Source of the DNA: Oenanthe sinensis
Taxonomy: Eukaryota; Streptophyta; Magnoliopsida; Apiales; Apiaceae
Length of the DNA: 64,000 bases
Assembly (NCBI GenBank): GCA_028671895.1
Contig: JAPMAC010000231.1
Span: forward strand, 5,854,001-5,918,000
Direction of reading: 5' to 3'
Made by a program: the position numbers and the translations under genes
The notes under the pieces: model-generated
The model's database searches: none
The model's input: the letters and a program-made list of their open reading frames with translations, nothing else
Told to the model about the DNA's origin: nothing
Part shown: in pieces, positions 12,301 to 24,530 of the stretch
Layout of the letters: every line of letters starts with the position of its first letter
Numbering within the stretch: position 1 is the first letter of the stretch

Positions 12301-14160
12301 ACAAGTTGTTTCCATGTTCAAACGAGTCAAGAATGAAGCTATAAGTTATTTCCGAGTTCGAACGAGTCAAGAATGAAGCCTCAATTTTTATAAATAGTTT
12401 TGATGTTTAAACTAGCCAATAATTTTTCTACAAGAGTTTACAAGTTGTTTCCATGTTCAAACGAGTCAAGAATGAATCTACAAATTGTTTCCATGTTCGA
12501 AAGAGTCAAAAATGAAGCCTCAAATTGTTATGAATTGTTCTGATGTTTAAACGAGCAAATAATGTTCCTACAAGTGTTTTACAAGTTGTTTCCATGTTCA
12601 ACCGAGTCAAGAATGAAGCTATAACTTTTTTCCGAGTTCGAACGAGTCAAGAATGAAGCCTCAAATTGTTACGAATTGTTTTTATGTTTAAACGAGGGAA
12701 TAATACTCCTACAAGTGTTTACAAGTTGTTTCCATGTTCAAACGAGTCAAGAATGAAGCTCCAAGTTGTTTCCGAGTTCGAACGAGTCAAGAATGAACCC
12801 TCAAATTGTTATGAATGGTTTTGATGTTTTAAACTAGCCAATAATGTTTCTACAAGAGTTTACAGTTGATTCCATTTTCAAACGAGTCAAGAATGAAGCT
12901 ACAAGTTATTTTCGAGTTCGAACGAGTCAAGAATGAAGCCTCAAATTGTTATGAATTGTTTTGATGTTTAAACGAGACAATAATGCTCCTACAAGTGTTT
13001 ACAACTTGTTTCCATGTTTAAACGAGTCAAGAATGAAGCTATAAGTTATTTCCGAGTTCGAACGAGTCAAGAATGAAGCCTCAAATTTTTATAAATGGTT
13101 TTGATGTTTAAACTAGCCAATAATTTTTCTACAAGAGTTTACAAGTTGTTTCCATGTTCGAACGAGTCAAGAATGAACCTACAAGTTGTTTCCGAGTTCG
13201 AACGAGTCAAGAATTAAGCCTCAAATTGTTAAGAATTATTTTGATGTTTAAACGAGCCAATAATGTTCCTACAAGAGTTTACATGTTGTTTCCATGTTTA
13301 AACGAGTTAAGAATGAATCTACAAGTTGTTTCTGAGTTCGAACGAGTCAAGAATGAAGCCTCAAATTGTTATGAATTATTTTTATGTTTAAACGAGGGAA
13401 TAATACTCCTACAAGTGTTTACAAGTTGTTTTCATGTTCAAACGAGTCAAGAATGAAGCTACAAGTTGTTTCCGAGTTCGAACGAGTCAGGAATGAAGCC
13501 TCAAATTGTTATGAATGGTTTTGATGTTTAAACTAGCCAATAATATTTCTACAAGTGTTTACAAGTTGTTTCCATGTTCAAACGAGTCAAGAATGAAGCT
13601 ACAAGTTATTTTCGAGTTCGAACGAGTCAAGAATGAAGCCTCAAATTGTTATAAATGGTTTTGATGTTTAAACTAGCCAATAATGTTTCTTCAAGAGTTT
13701 ACAAGTTGTTTCCATGTTCAAACGAGTCAAGAATGAACCTACAAGTTGTTTCCGAGTTCGAACGAGTCAAGAATTAAGCCTCAAATTGTTAAGAATTATT
13801 TTGATGTTTAAACGAGCCAATAATGTTCCTACAAGAGTTTACATGTTGTTTCCATGTTTAAACGAGTTAAGAATGAATCTACAAGTTGTTTCTGAGTTCG
13901 AACGAGTCAAGAATGAAGCCTCAAATTGCTATCAATTGTTTTTATGTTTAAACGAGGGAATAATACTCCTACAAGTGTTTTACAAGTTGTTTCCATGTTC
14001 AACCGAGTCAAGAATGAAGCTATAACTTTTTTCCGAGTTCGAACGAGTCAAGAATGAAGCCTCAAATTGTTACGAATTGTTTTTATGTTTAAACGAGGGA
14101 ATAATACTCCTACAAGTGTTTACAAGTTGTTTCCATGTTCAAACGAGTCAAGAATGAAGC
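12301..14160 (+). repeat. Satellite sub-zone: mosaic between two higher-order arrays
   Basis: Monomers from the 1261-bp family and from the downstream family are mixed. The unusual string TACAGTTGATTCCATTTTC at 11041 recurs at 12861, a lag of 1820 bp (13 monomers). A second local duplication places the same monomer group at 13154-13456 and 13714-14025, a lag of 560 bp (four monomers). Open frames of 100 and 103 codons over these stretches simply reflect that the +1 phase happens to lack stops across about two monomers. Confidence 0.75.
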
Positions 14161-16278
14161 TACAATTTATTTTCGAGTTTGAACGAGTCAAGAATGAAGC
14201 CTCAAATTGTTATGAATTGTTTTGATGTTTAAACGAGCCAATAATACTCCTACAAGTGTTTAAAAGTTGTTTCCATGTTCAAACGAGTCAAGAATGAAGC
14301 TACAAGTTGTTTCCGAGTTTGAACGAGTCAATAATTAAGCCTCAAATCATTATGAATTGTTTTCATGTTGAAACGAGCCAATAATGTTCCCACAAGAGTT
14401 AACAAGTTGTTTCCTTGTTCAAACGAGTAAAGAATGAAGCTACAAGTTATTTCCGAGTTCGAACGATTCAATAATGAAACCTAAAATTGTTATGAATTGT
14501 TTTGATGTTTAAACGAGCCAATAATGCTCCTAGAAGTGCTTTCAAGTTGTGTCCGTGTTCAAACGAGTCAAGAATGAAGCTACAAGTTGTTTCCAAGTTC
14601 GAACGAGTCAAGAAAGAAGCCTCCAATTGTTATGAATTGTTTTGATGTTGAAACGAGCCAATAATGTTCCTACAAGAGTTTATAAGTTGTTTCTATGTTC
14701 AAACGAGTCAAGAATGAAGCTACAAGTTGTTTCCTAGTTCGAACGAGCCAAGAATTAAGCCTCAAATTGTTATGAATTCTTTTGATGTTGAAACGAGCCA
14801 ATAATATTCCTACAAGAGTTTACATGTTGTTTCCATGTTCAAACAAGTCAAGAATGAAGCAACAAGTTGTTTCCTAGTTCGAACGAGCCAAGAAAGAAGC
14901 CTCAAATTTTTATGAATTGTGTTGATGTTTAAACGGGCCAATAATGATCCTACAAGTGTTTATAAGTTGTTTTCATGTTCAAGCGAGGCAAGAATGACGC
15001 TACACGCTGTTTCCTAGTTCAAATGAGTCAAGAATGAAGCCTCAAATTGTTTTGAATTGTTTTGATGTTGAAACGAGCCAATAATGTTCCTACAAGAGTT
15101 TATAAGTTGTTTCTATGTTCAAACGAGTCAAGAATGAAGCTACAAGTTGTTTCTTAGTTCGAACGAGCCAAAAATTAAGCCTCAAATTGTTATGAATTGT
15201 TTTGATGTTGAAACGAGCCAATAATATTCCTACAAGAGTTTACATGTTGTTTCCATGTTCAAACAAGTCAAGAATGAAGCAACAAGTTATTTTCGAGTTC
15301 GAACGAGTCAAGAATGAAGCCTCAAATTGTTATGAATTGTTTTGATGTTTAAACGAGCCAATAATGCTCCTAGAAGTGCTTTCAAGTTGTGTCCGTGTTC
15401 AAACGAGTCAAGAATGAATCTACAAATTGTTTCCATGTTCGAAAGAGTCAAGAATGAAGCGTCAAATTGTTATGAATTGTTCTGATGTTTAAACGAGCCA
15501 ATAATGTTCCTACAAGTGTTTACAAGTTGTTTCCATGTTCAATCGAGTCAAGAATGAACCTACAAGTTGTTTCCGAGTTCGAACGAGTCAAGAATGAAGC
15601 CTCAAATTGTTACGAATTGTTTTTATGTTTAAACGAGGGAATAATACTCCTACAAGTGTTTACAAGTTGTTTCCATGTTCAAACGAGTCAAGAATGAATC
15701 TCCAAGTTGTTTCCGAGTTTGAACGAGCCAATAATGAACCCTCAAATTGTTATGAATGGTTTTGATGTTTTAAACTAGCCAATAATGTTTCTACAAGAGT
15801 TTATAAGTTGATTCCATGTTCAAACGAGTCAAGAATGAAGCTACAAGTTAGTTTCGAGTTCGAACGAGTCAAGAATGAAGCCTCAAATTGTTATGAATTG
15901 TTTTGATGTTGAAACGAGCCAATAATGTTCCTACAAGAGTTTATAAGTTGTTTCTATGTTCAAACGAGTCAAGAATGAAGCTACAAGTTGTTTCCTAGTT
16001 CGAACGAGCCAAGAATTAAGCCTCAAATTGTTATGAATTCTCTTGATGTTGAAACGAGCCAATAATATTCCTACAAGAGTTTACATGTTGTTTCCATGTT
16101 CAAACAAGTCAAGAATGAAGCAACAAGTTATTTTCGAGTTCGAACGAGTCAAGAATGAAGCCTCAAATTGTTATGAATTGTTTTGATGTTTAAACGAGCC
16201 AATAATGCTCCTATAAGAGTTTACATGTTGTTTCCATGTTTAAACGAGTTAAGAATGAATCTACAAGTTGTTTCTGAG

Positions 16279-16368
16279 TTCGAACGAGTCAAGAATGAAG
16301 CCTCAAATTGTTATGAATTGTTTCCATGTTCAAACGAGTCAAGAATGAAACTACAAGTTATTTCCGAG
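16279..16368 (+). repeat. 90-bp short monomer lacking subunit B (copy 1 of 3)
   Basis: The distance from one TTCGAACGAG to the next is 90 instead of 140. Subunit A runs into the end of B at a shared TTGTTT, so exactly 50 bp, one subunit, is missing and the reading of A to C is seamless (ATGAATTGTTTCCATGTTC). Identical events at 20711 and 24022 show it arose once and was copied with its block. Confidence 0.93.
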
Positions 16369-19300
16369 TTCGAACGAGTCAGGAATGAAGCCTCAAATTG
16401 TTATGAATGGTTTTGATGTTTAAACTAGCCAATAATGTTTCTACAAGTGTTTACAAGTTGTTTCCATGTTCAAACGAGTCAAGAATGAAGCTACAAGTTA
16501 TTTTCGAGTTCGAACGAGTCAAGAATGAAGCCTCAAATTGTTATGAATGGTTTTGATGTTTAAACTAGCCAATAATATTTCTACAAGTGTTTACAAGTTG
16601 TTTCCATGTTCAAACGAGTCAAGAATGAAGCTACAAGTTATTTTCGAGTTTGAACGAGTCAAGAATGAAGCCTCAAATTGTTATGAATTGTTTTAATGTT
16701 TAAACGAGCAAATAATGCTCCTACAAGTGTTTACAAGTTGTTTCCATGTTCAAACGAGTCAAGAATGAAGCTACAAGTTGTTTCCGAGTTCGAACGAGTC
16801 AGGAATGAAGCCTCAAATTGTTATGAATGGTTTTGATGTTTAAACAAGCCAATAATATTTCTACAAGTGTTTATAAGTTGTTTCCATGTTCAAACGAGTC
16901 AAGAATGAAGCTACAAGTTATTTTCGAGTTCGAACGAGTCAAGAATGAAGCCTCAAATTGTTATGAATTGTTTTGATGTTTAAACGAGCAAATAATGCTC
17001 CTACAAGTGTTTACAAGTTGTTTTCATGTTCAAACGAGTCAAGAATGAAGCTATAAGTTATTTCCGAGTTCGAACGAGTCAAGAATGAAGCCTCAAATTG
17101 TTATGAATGGTTTTAATGTTTAAACTAGCCGATAATGTTTCTACAAGAGTTTACAAGTTGTTTCCATGTTCAAAGGAGTCAAGAATGAAGCTACCAGTTG
17201 TATCTGAGTTCGAACGAGTCAAGAATGAAGTCTCAAATTGTTATGAATGGTTTTAATGTTTAAACTAGCCAATAATGTTTCTACAAGAGTTTAGAAGTTG
17301 TTTCCATGTTCAAACGAGTCAAGAATGAAGCTACAAGTTATTTTCGAGTTTGAACGAGTCAATAATTAAGCCTCAAATTATTATGAATTGTTTTCATGTT
17401 GAAACGAGCCAATAATGTTCCCACAAGAGTTAACAAGTTGTTTCGTTGTTCAAACGAGTAAAGAATTAAGCAACAAGTTGTTTCCGAGTTCGAACGAGCC
17501 AAGAATGAAGCCTCAAATTGTTATGAATTCTTTTAATGTTTAAACGAGCCAATAATGCTCCTACAAGTGTTTACAAGTTGTTTTCATGTTCAAACGAGGC
17601 AAGAATGAAGCTACACGCTGTTTCCGAGTTCGAACGAGTCAAGAATGAAGTCTAAAATTGTTACGAATTGTTTCGATTTTCAAACGATCCTATAATGCTT
17701 TTACAAGAGTTTACAAGTTGTTTCCATGTTCAAACGAGTCAAGAATGAATCTACAAATTGTTTCCATGTTCGAAAGAGTCAAGAATGAAGCCTCAAATTG
17801 TTATGAATTGTTCTGATGTTTAAACGAGCCAATAATGTTCCTACAAGTGTTTACAAGTTGTTTCCATGTTCAACCGAGTCAAGAATGAAGCTATAAGTTG
17901 TTTCCGAGTTCGAACGAGTCAAGAATGAAGCCTCAAATTGTTACGAATTGTTTTTATGTTTAAACGAGGGAATAATACTCCTACAAGTGTTTACAAGTTG
18001 TTTCCATGTTCAAACGAGTCAAGAATGAAGCTCCAAGATGTTTCCGAGTTCGAACGAGTCAAGAATGAACCCTCAAATTGTTATGAATGGTTCTGATGTG
18101 TTAAACTAGCCAATAATGTTTCTACAAGAGTTTACAAGTTGATTCCATGTTCAAACGAGTCAAGAATGAAGCTACAAGTTATTTTCGAGTTCGAACGAGT
18201 CAAGAATGAAGCCTCAAATTGTTATGAATTGTTTTGATGTTTAAACGAGCCAATAATGTTCCTACAAGAGTTTACATGTTGTTTCCATGTTTAAACGAGT
18301 TAAGAATGAATCTACAAGTTGTTTCTGAGTTCGAACGAGTCAAGAATGAAGCCTCAAATTGCTATCAATTGTTTTTATGTTTAAACGAGGGAATAATACT
18401 CCTACAAGTGTTTACAAGTTGTTTCCATGTTCAAACGAGTCAAGAATGAAGCTACAAGTTATTTTCGAGTTTGAACGAGTCAAGAATGAAGCCTCAAATT
18501 GTTATGAATTGTTTTGATGTTTAAACGAGCCAATAATACTCCTACAAGTGTTTAAAAGTTGTTTCCATGTTCAAACGAGTCAAGAATGAAGCTATAAGTT
18601 ATTTCCGAGTTCGAACGAGTCAAGAATGAAGCCTCAAATTGTTATGAATGGTTTTCATGTTTAAACTAGCCGATAATATTTCTACAAGAGTTTACAAGTT
18701 GTTTCCATGTTCAAACGAGTCAAGAATGAAGCTACAAGTTGTTTCCGAGTTTGAACGAGTCAATAATTAAGCCTCAAATCATTATGAATTGTTTTCATGT
18801 TGAAACGAGCCAATAATGTTCCCACAAGAGTTAACAAGTTGTTTCCTTGTTCAAACGAGTAAAGAATGAAGCTACAAGTTATTTCCGAGTTCGAACAATT
18901 CAATAATGAAACCTAAAATTGTTATGAATTGTTTTGATGTTTAAACGAGCCAATAATGCTCCTAGAAGTGCTTTCAAGTTGTGTCCGTGTTCAAACGAGT
19001 CAAGAATGAAGCTACAAGTTGTTTCCAAGTTCGAACGAGTCAAGAAAGAAGCCTCCAATTGTTATGAATTGTTTTGATGTTGAAACGAGCCAATAATGTT
19101 CCTACAAGAGTTTATAAGTTGTTTCTATGTTCAAACGAGTCAAGAATGAAGCTACAAGTTGTTTCCTAGTTCGAACGAGCCAAGAATTAAGCCTCAAATT
19201 GTTATGAATTCTTTTGATGTTGAAACGAGCCAATAATATTCCTACAAGAGTTTACATGTTGTTTCCATGTTCAAACAAGTCAAGAATGAAGCAACAAGTT

Positions 19301-20710
19301 GTTTCCTAGTTCGAACGAGCCAAGAAAGAAGCCTCAAATTTTTATGAATTGTGTTGATGTTTAAACGGGCCAATAATGATCCTAAAAGTGTTTATAAGTT
19401 GTTTTCATGTTCAAGCGAGGCAAGAATGACGCTACACGCTGTTTCCTAGTTCAAATGAGTCAAGAATGAAGCCTCAAATTGTTATGAATTGTTTTGATGT
19501 TGAAACGAGCCAATAATGTTCCTACAAGAGTTTATAAGTTGTTTCTATGTTCAAACGAGTCAAGAATGAAGCTACAAGTTGTTTCTTAGTTCGAACGAGC
19601 CAAAAATTAAGCCTCAAATTGTTATGAATTGTTTTGATGTTGAAACGAGCCAATAATATTCCTACAAGAGTTTACATGTTGTTTCCATGTTCAAACAAGT
19701 CAAGAATGAAGCAACAAGTTATTTTCGAGTTCGAACGAGTCAAGAATGAAGCCTCAAATTGTTATGAATTGTTTTGATGTTTAAACGAGCCAATAATGCT
19801 CCTAGAAGTGCTTTCAAGTTGTGTCCGTGTTCAAACGAGTCAAGAATGAATCTACAAATTGTTTCCATGTTCGAAAGAGTCAAGAATGAAGCGTCAAATT
19901 GTTATGAATTGTTCTGATGTTTAAACGAGCCAATAATGTTCCTACAAGTGTTTACAAGTTGTTTCCATGTTCAATCGAGTCAAGAATGAAGCTATAAGTT
20001 GTTTCCGAGTTCGAACGAGTCAAGAATGAAGCCTCAAATTGTTACGAATTGTTTTTATGTTTAAACGAGGGAATAATACTCCTACAAGTGTTTACAAGTT
20101 GTTTCCATGTTCAAACGAGTCAAGAATGAATCTCAAAGTTGTTTCCGAGTTTGAACGAGCCAAGAATGAACCCTCAAATTGTTATGAATGGTTTTGATGT
20201 TTTAAACTTGCCAATAATGTTTCTACAAGAGTTTATAAGTTGATTCCATGTTCAAACGAGTCAAGAATGAAGCTACAAGTTAGTTTCGAGTTCGAACGAG
20301 TCAAGAATGAAGCCTCAAATTGTTATGAATTGTTTTGATGTTGAAACGAGCCAATAATGTTCCTACAAGAGTTTATAAGTTGTTTCTATGTTCAAACGAG
20401 TCAAGAATGAAGCAACAAGTTGTTTCCTAGTTCGAACGAGCCAAGAATTAAGCCTCAAATTGTTATGAATTCTCTTGATGTTGAAACGAGCCAATAATAT
20501 TCCTACAAGAGTTTACATGTTGTTTCCATGTTCAAACAAGTCAAGAATGAAGCAACAAGTTATTTTCGAGTTCGAACGAGTCAAGAATGAAGCCTCAAAT
20601 TGTTATGAATTGTTTTGATGTTTAAACGAGCCAATAATGCTCCTATAAGAGTTTACATGTTGTTTCCATGTTTAAACGAGTTAAGAATGAATCTACAAGT
20701 TGTTTCTGAG

Positions 20711-20800
20711 TTCGAACGAGTCAAGAATGAAGCCTCAAATTGTTATGAATTGTTTCCATGTTCAAACGAGTCAAGAATGAAACTACAAGTTATTTCCGAG
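20711..20800 (+). repeat. 90-bp short monomer lacking subunit B (copy 2 of 3)
   Basis: This has the same breakpoint as the copy at 16279, lying 4432 bp further on. It serves as a position marker for higher-order repeat 2. Confidence 0.93.
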
Positions 20801-23800
20801 TTCGAACGAGTCAGGAATGAAGCCTCAAATTGTTATGAATGGTTTTGATGTTTAAACTAGCCAATAATGTTTCTACAAGTGTTTACAAGTTGTTTCCATG
20901 TTCAAACGAGTCAAGAATGAAGCTACAAGTTATTTTCGAGTTCGAACGAGTCAAGAATGAAGCCTCAAATTGTTATGAATGGTTTTGATGTTTAAACTAG
21001 CCAATAATATTTCTACAAGTGTTTACAAGTTGTTTCCATGTTCAAACGAGTCAAGAATGAAGCTACAAGTTATTTTCGAGTTCGAACGAGTCAAGAATGA
21101 AGCCTCAAATTGTTATGAATTGTTTTGATGTTTAAACGAGCAAATAATGCTCCTACAAGTGTTTACAAGTTGTTTCCATGTTCAAACGAGTCAAGAATGA
21201 AGCTACAAGTTGTTTCCGAGTTCGAACGAGTCAGGAATGAAGCCTCAAATTGTTATGAATGGTTTTGATGTTTAAACTAGCCAATAATATTTCTACAAGT
21301 GTTTATAAGTTGTTTCCATGTTCAAACGAGTCAAGAATGAAGCTACAAGTTATTTCCGAGTTCGAACGAGTCAAGAATGAAGCCTCAAATTGTTATAAAT
21401 GGTTTTGATGTTTAAACTAGCCAATAATGTTTCTACAAGAGTTTACAAGTTGTTTCCATGTTTAAACGAGTCAAGAATGAACCTACAAGTTGTTTCCGAG
21501 TTCGAACGAGTCAAGAATTAAGCCTCAAATTGTTAAGAATTATTTTGATGTTTAAACGAGCCAATAATGTTCCTACAAGAGTTTACATGTTGTTTCCATG
21601 TTTAAACGAGTTAAGAATGAATCTACAAGTTGTTTCTGAGTTCGAACGAGTCAAGAATGAAGCCTCAAATTGCTATCAATTGTTTTTATGTTTAAACGAG
21701 GGAATAATACTCCTACAAGTGTTTACAAGTTGTTTCCATGTTCAAACGAGTCAAGAATGAAGCTACAAGTTATTTTCGAGTTTGAACGAGTCAAGAATGA
21801 AGCCTCAAATTGTTATGAATTGTTTTGATGTTTAAACGAGCCAATAATACTCCTACAAGTGTTTAAAAGTTGTTTCCATGTTCAAACGAGTCAAGAATGA
21901 AGCTATAAGTTATTTCCGAGTTCGAACGAGTCAAGAATGAAACCTCAAATTGTTATGAATGGTTTTCATGTTTAAACTAGCCGATAATATTTCTACAAGA
22001 GTTTACAAGTTGTTTCCATGTTCAAACGAGTCAAGAATGAAGCTACAAGTTGTTTCCGAGTTTGAACGAGTCAATAATTAAGCCTCAAATCATTATGAAT
22101 TGTTTTCATGTTGAAACGAGCCAATAATGTTCCCACAAGAGTTAACAAGTTGTTTCCTTGTTCAAACGAGTAAAGAATGAAGCTACAAGTTATTTCCGAG
22201 TTCGAACGATTCAATAATGAAACCTAAAATTGTTATGAATTGTTTTGATGTTTAAACGAGCCAATAATGCTCCTAGAAGTGCTTTCAAGTTGTGTCCGTG
22301 TTCAAACGAGTCAAGAATGAAGCTACAAGTTGTTTCCAAGTTCGAACGAGTCAAGAATGAAGCCTCCAATTGTTATGAATTGTTTTGATGTTGAAACGAG
22401 CCAATAATGTTCCTACAAGAGTTTATAAGTTGTTTCTATGTTCAAACGAGTCAAGAATGAAGCTACAAGTTGTTTCCTAGTTCGAACGAGCCAAGAATTA
22501 AGCCTCAAATTGTTATGAATTCTTTTGATGTTGAAACGAGCCAATAATATTCCTACAAGAGTTTACATGTTGTTTCCATGTTCAAACAAGTCAAGAATGA
22601 AGCAACAAGTTGTTTCCTAGTTCGAACGAGCCAAGAAAGAAGCCTCAAATTTTTATGAATTGTGTTGATGTTTAAACGGGCCAATAATGATCCTACAAGT
22701 GTTTATAAGTTGTTTTCATGTTCAAGCGAGGCAAGAATGAAGCTACACGCTGTTTCCTAGTTCAAATGAGTCAAGAATGAAGCCTCAAATTGTTATGAAT
22801 TGTTTTGATGTTGAAACGAGCCAATAATGTTCCTACAAGAGTTTATAAGTTGTTTCTATGTTCAAACGAGTCAAGAATGAAGCTACAAGTTGTTTCTTAG
22901 TTCGAACGAGCCAAAAATTAAGCCTCAAATTGTTATGAATTGTTTTGATGTTGAAACGAGCCAATAATATTCCTACAAGAGTTTACATGTTGTTTCCATG
23001 TTCAAACAAGTCAAGAATGAAGCAACAAGTTATTTTCGAGTTCGAACGAGTCAAGAATGAAGCCTAAAATTGTTATGAATTGTTTTGATGTTTAAACGAG
23101 CCAATAATGCTCCTAGAAGTGCTTTCAAGTTGTGTCCGTGTTCAAACGAGTCAAGAATGAATCTACAAATTGTTTCCATGTTCGAAAGAGTCAAGAATGA
23201 AGCCTCAAATTGTTATGAATTGTTCTGATGTTTAAACGAGCCAATAATGTTCCTACAAGTGTTTACAAGTTGTTTCCATGTTCAATCGAGTCAAGAATGA
23301 AGCTATAAGTTGTTTCCGAGTTCGAACGAGTCAAGAATGAAGCCTCAAATTGTTACGAATTGTTTTTATGTTTAAACGAGGGAATAATACTCCTACAAGT
23401 GTTTACAAGTTGTTTCCATGTTCAAACGAGTCAAGAATGAATCTCCAAGTTGTTTCCGAGTTTGAACGAGCCAAGAATGAACCCTCAAATTGTTATGAAT
23501 GGTTTTGATGTTTTAAACTAGCCAATAATGTTTCTACAAGAGTTTATATGTTGATTCCATGTTCAAACGAGTCAAGAATGAAGCTACAAGTTAGTTTCGA
23601 GTTGGAACGAGTCAAGAATGAAGCCTCAAATTGTTATGAATTGTTTTGATGTTGAAACGAGCCAATAATGTTCCTACAAGTGTTTACAAGTTGTTTCTAT
23701 GTTCAAACGAGTCAAGAATGAAGCTACAAGTTGTTTCCTAGTTCGAACGAGCCAAGAATTAAGCCTCAAATTGTTATGAATTCTCTTGATGTTGAAACGA

Positions 23801-24021
23801 GCCAATAATATTCCTACAAGAGTTTACATGTTGTTTCCATGTTCAAACAAGTCAAGAATGAAGCAACAAGTTATTTTCGAGTTCGAACGAGTCAAGAATG
23901 AAACCTCAAATTGTTATGAATTGTTTTGATGTTTAAACGAGCCAATAATGCTCTTATAAGAGTTTACATGTTGTTTCCATGTTTAAACGAGTTAAGAATG
24001 AATCTACAAGTTGTTTCTGAG

Positions 24022-24111
24022 TTCGAACGAGTCAAGAATGAAGCCTCAAATTGTTATGAATTGTTTCCATGTTCAAACGAGTCAAGAATGAAACTACAAG
24101 TTATTTCCGAG
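24022..24111 (+). repeat. 90-bp short monomer lacking subunit B (copy 3 of 3)
   Basis: This has the same breakpoint again, 3311 bp after copy 2. The block differs from the others by a few substitutions, for example CTCTTATAAGAG at about 23951 where the others have CTCCTATAAGAG. Confidence 0.93.
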
Positions 24112-24530
24112 TTCGAACGAGTCAGGAATGAAGCCTCAAATTGTTATGAATGGTTTTGATGTTTAAACTAGCCAATAATGTTTCTACAAGTGTTTACAAG
24201 TTGTTTCCATGTTCAAACGAGTCAAGAATGAAGCTACAAGTTATTTTCGAGTTCGAACGAGTCAAGAATGAAGCCTCAAATTGTTATGAATTGTTTTGAT
24301 GTTTAAACGAGCAAATAACGCTCCTATAAGTGTTTACAAGTTGTTTCCATGTTCAAACGAGTCAAGAATGAAGCTATAAGTTATTTCCGAGTTCGAACGA
24401 GTCAAGAATGAAGTCTCAAATTGTTATGAATGGTTTTAAAGTTTAAACTAGCCAATAATGTTTCTACAAGAGTTTACAAGTTGTTTCCATGTTCAAACGA
24501 GTCAAGAATGAAGCTACAAGTTATTTTCGA

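Larger units (their letters stand above)
14161..24530 (+). repeat. Higher-order repeat 2: long blocks in three copies with lags of 4432 and 3311 bp
   Basis: The distinctive monomer with TAGAAGTGCTTTCAAG followed by GTGTCCGTG marks this family (14531, 18963, 22273), and a second copy of it within each block lies about 840 bp further on. A unique 90-bp short monomer at 16279, 20711 and 24022 gives lags of 4432 and 3311 bp. These equal 31 and 23 monomers plus about 90, confirming that each block carries one short monomer. The larger first lag reflects extra monomers (16.5-18.4 kb) related to the 1261-bp family that are absent from the second block. Subtypes such as GTTTCCTAGTTCGAACGAGC and ATGTTGAAACGAGCC are shared by all three copies in the same order. 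Confidence 0.85.

Noticed and set aside
3349..24159. Plus-strand open frames of 70-103 codons reading like FKRANN...SNESRM...FERVKN, recurring across the left arm
   Set aside because: They are the satellite read in one phase. The 140-bp period is not a multiple of three, so no long frame can persist, and the frames recur exactly where monomers were duplicated.
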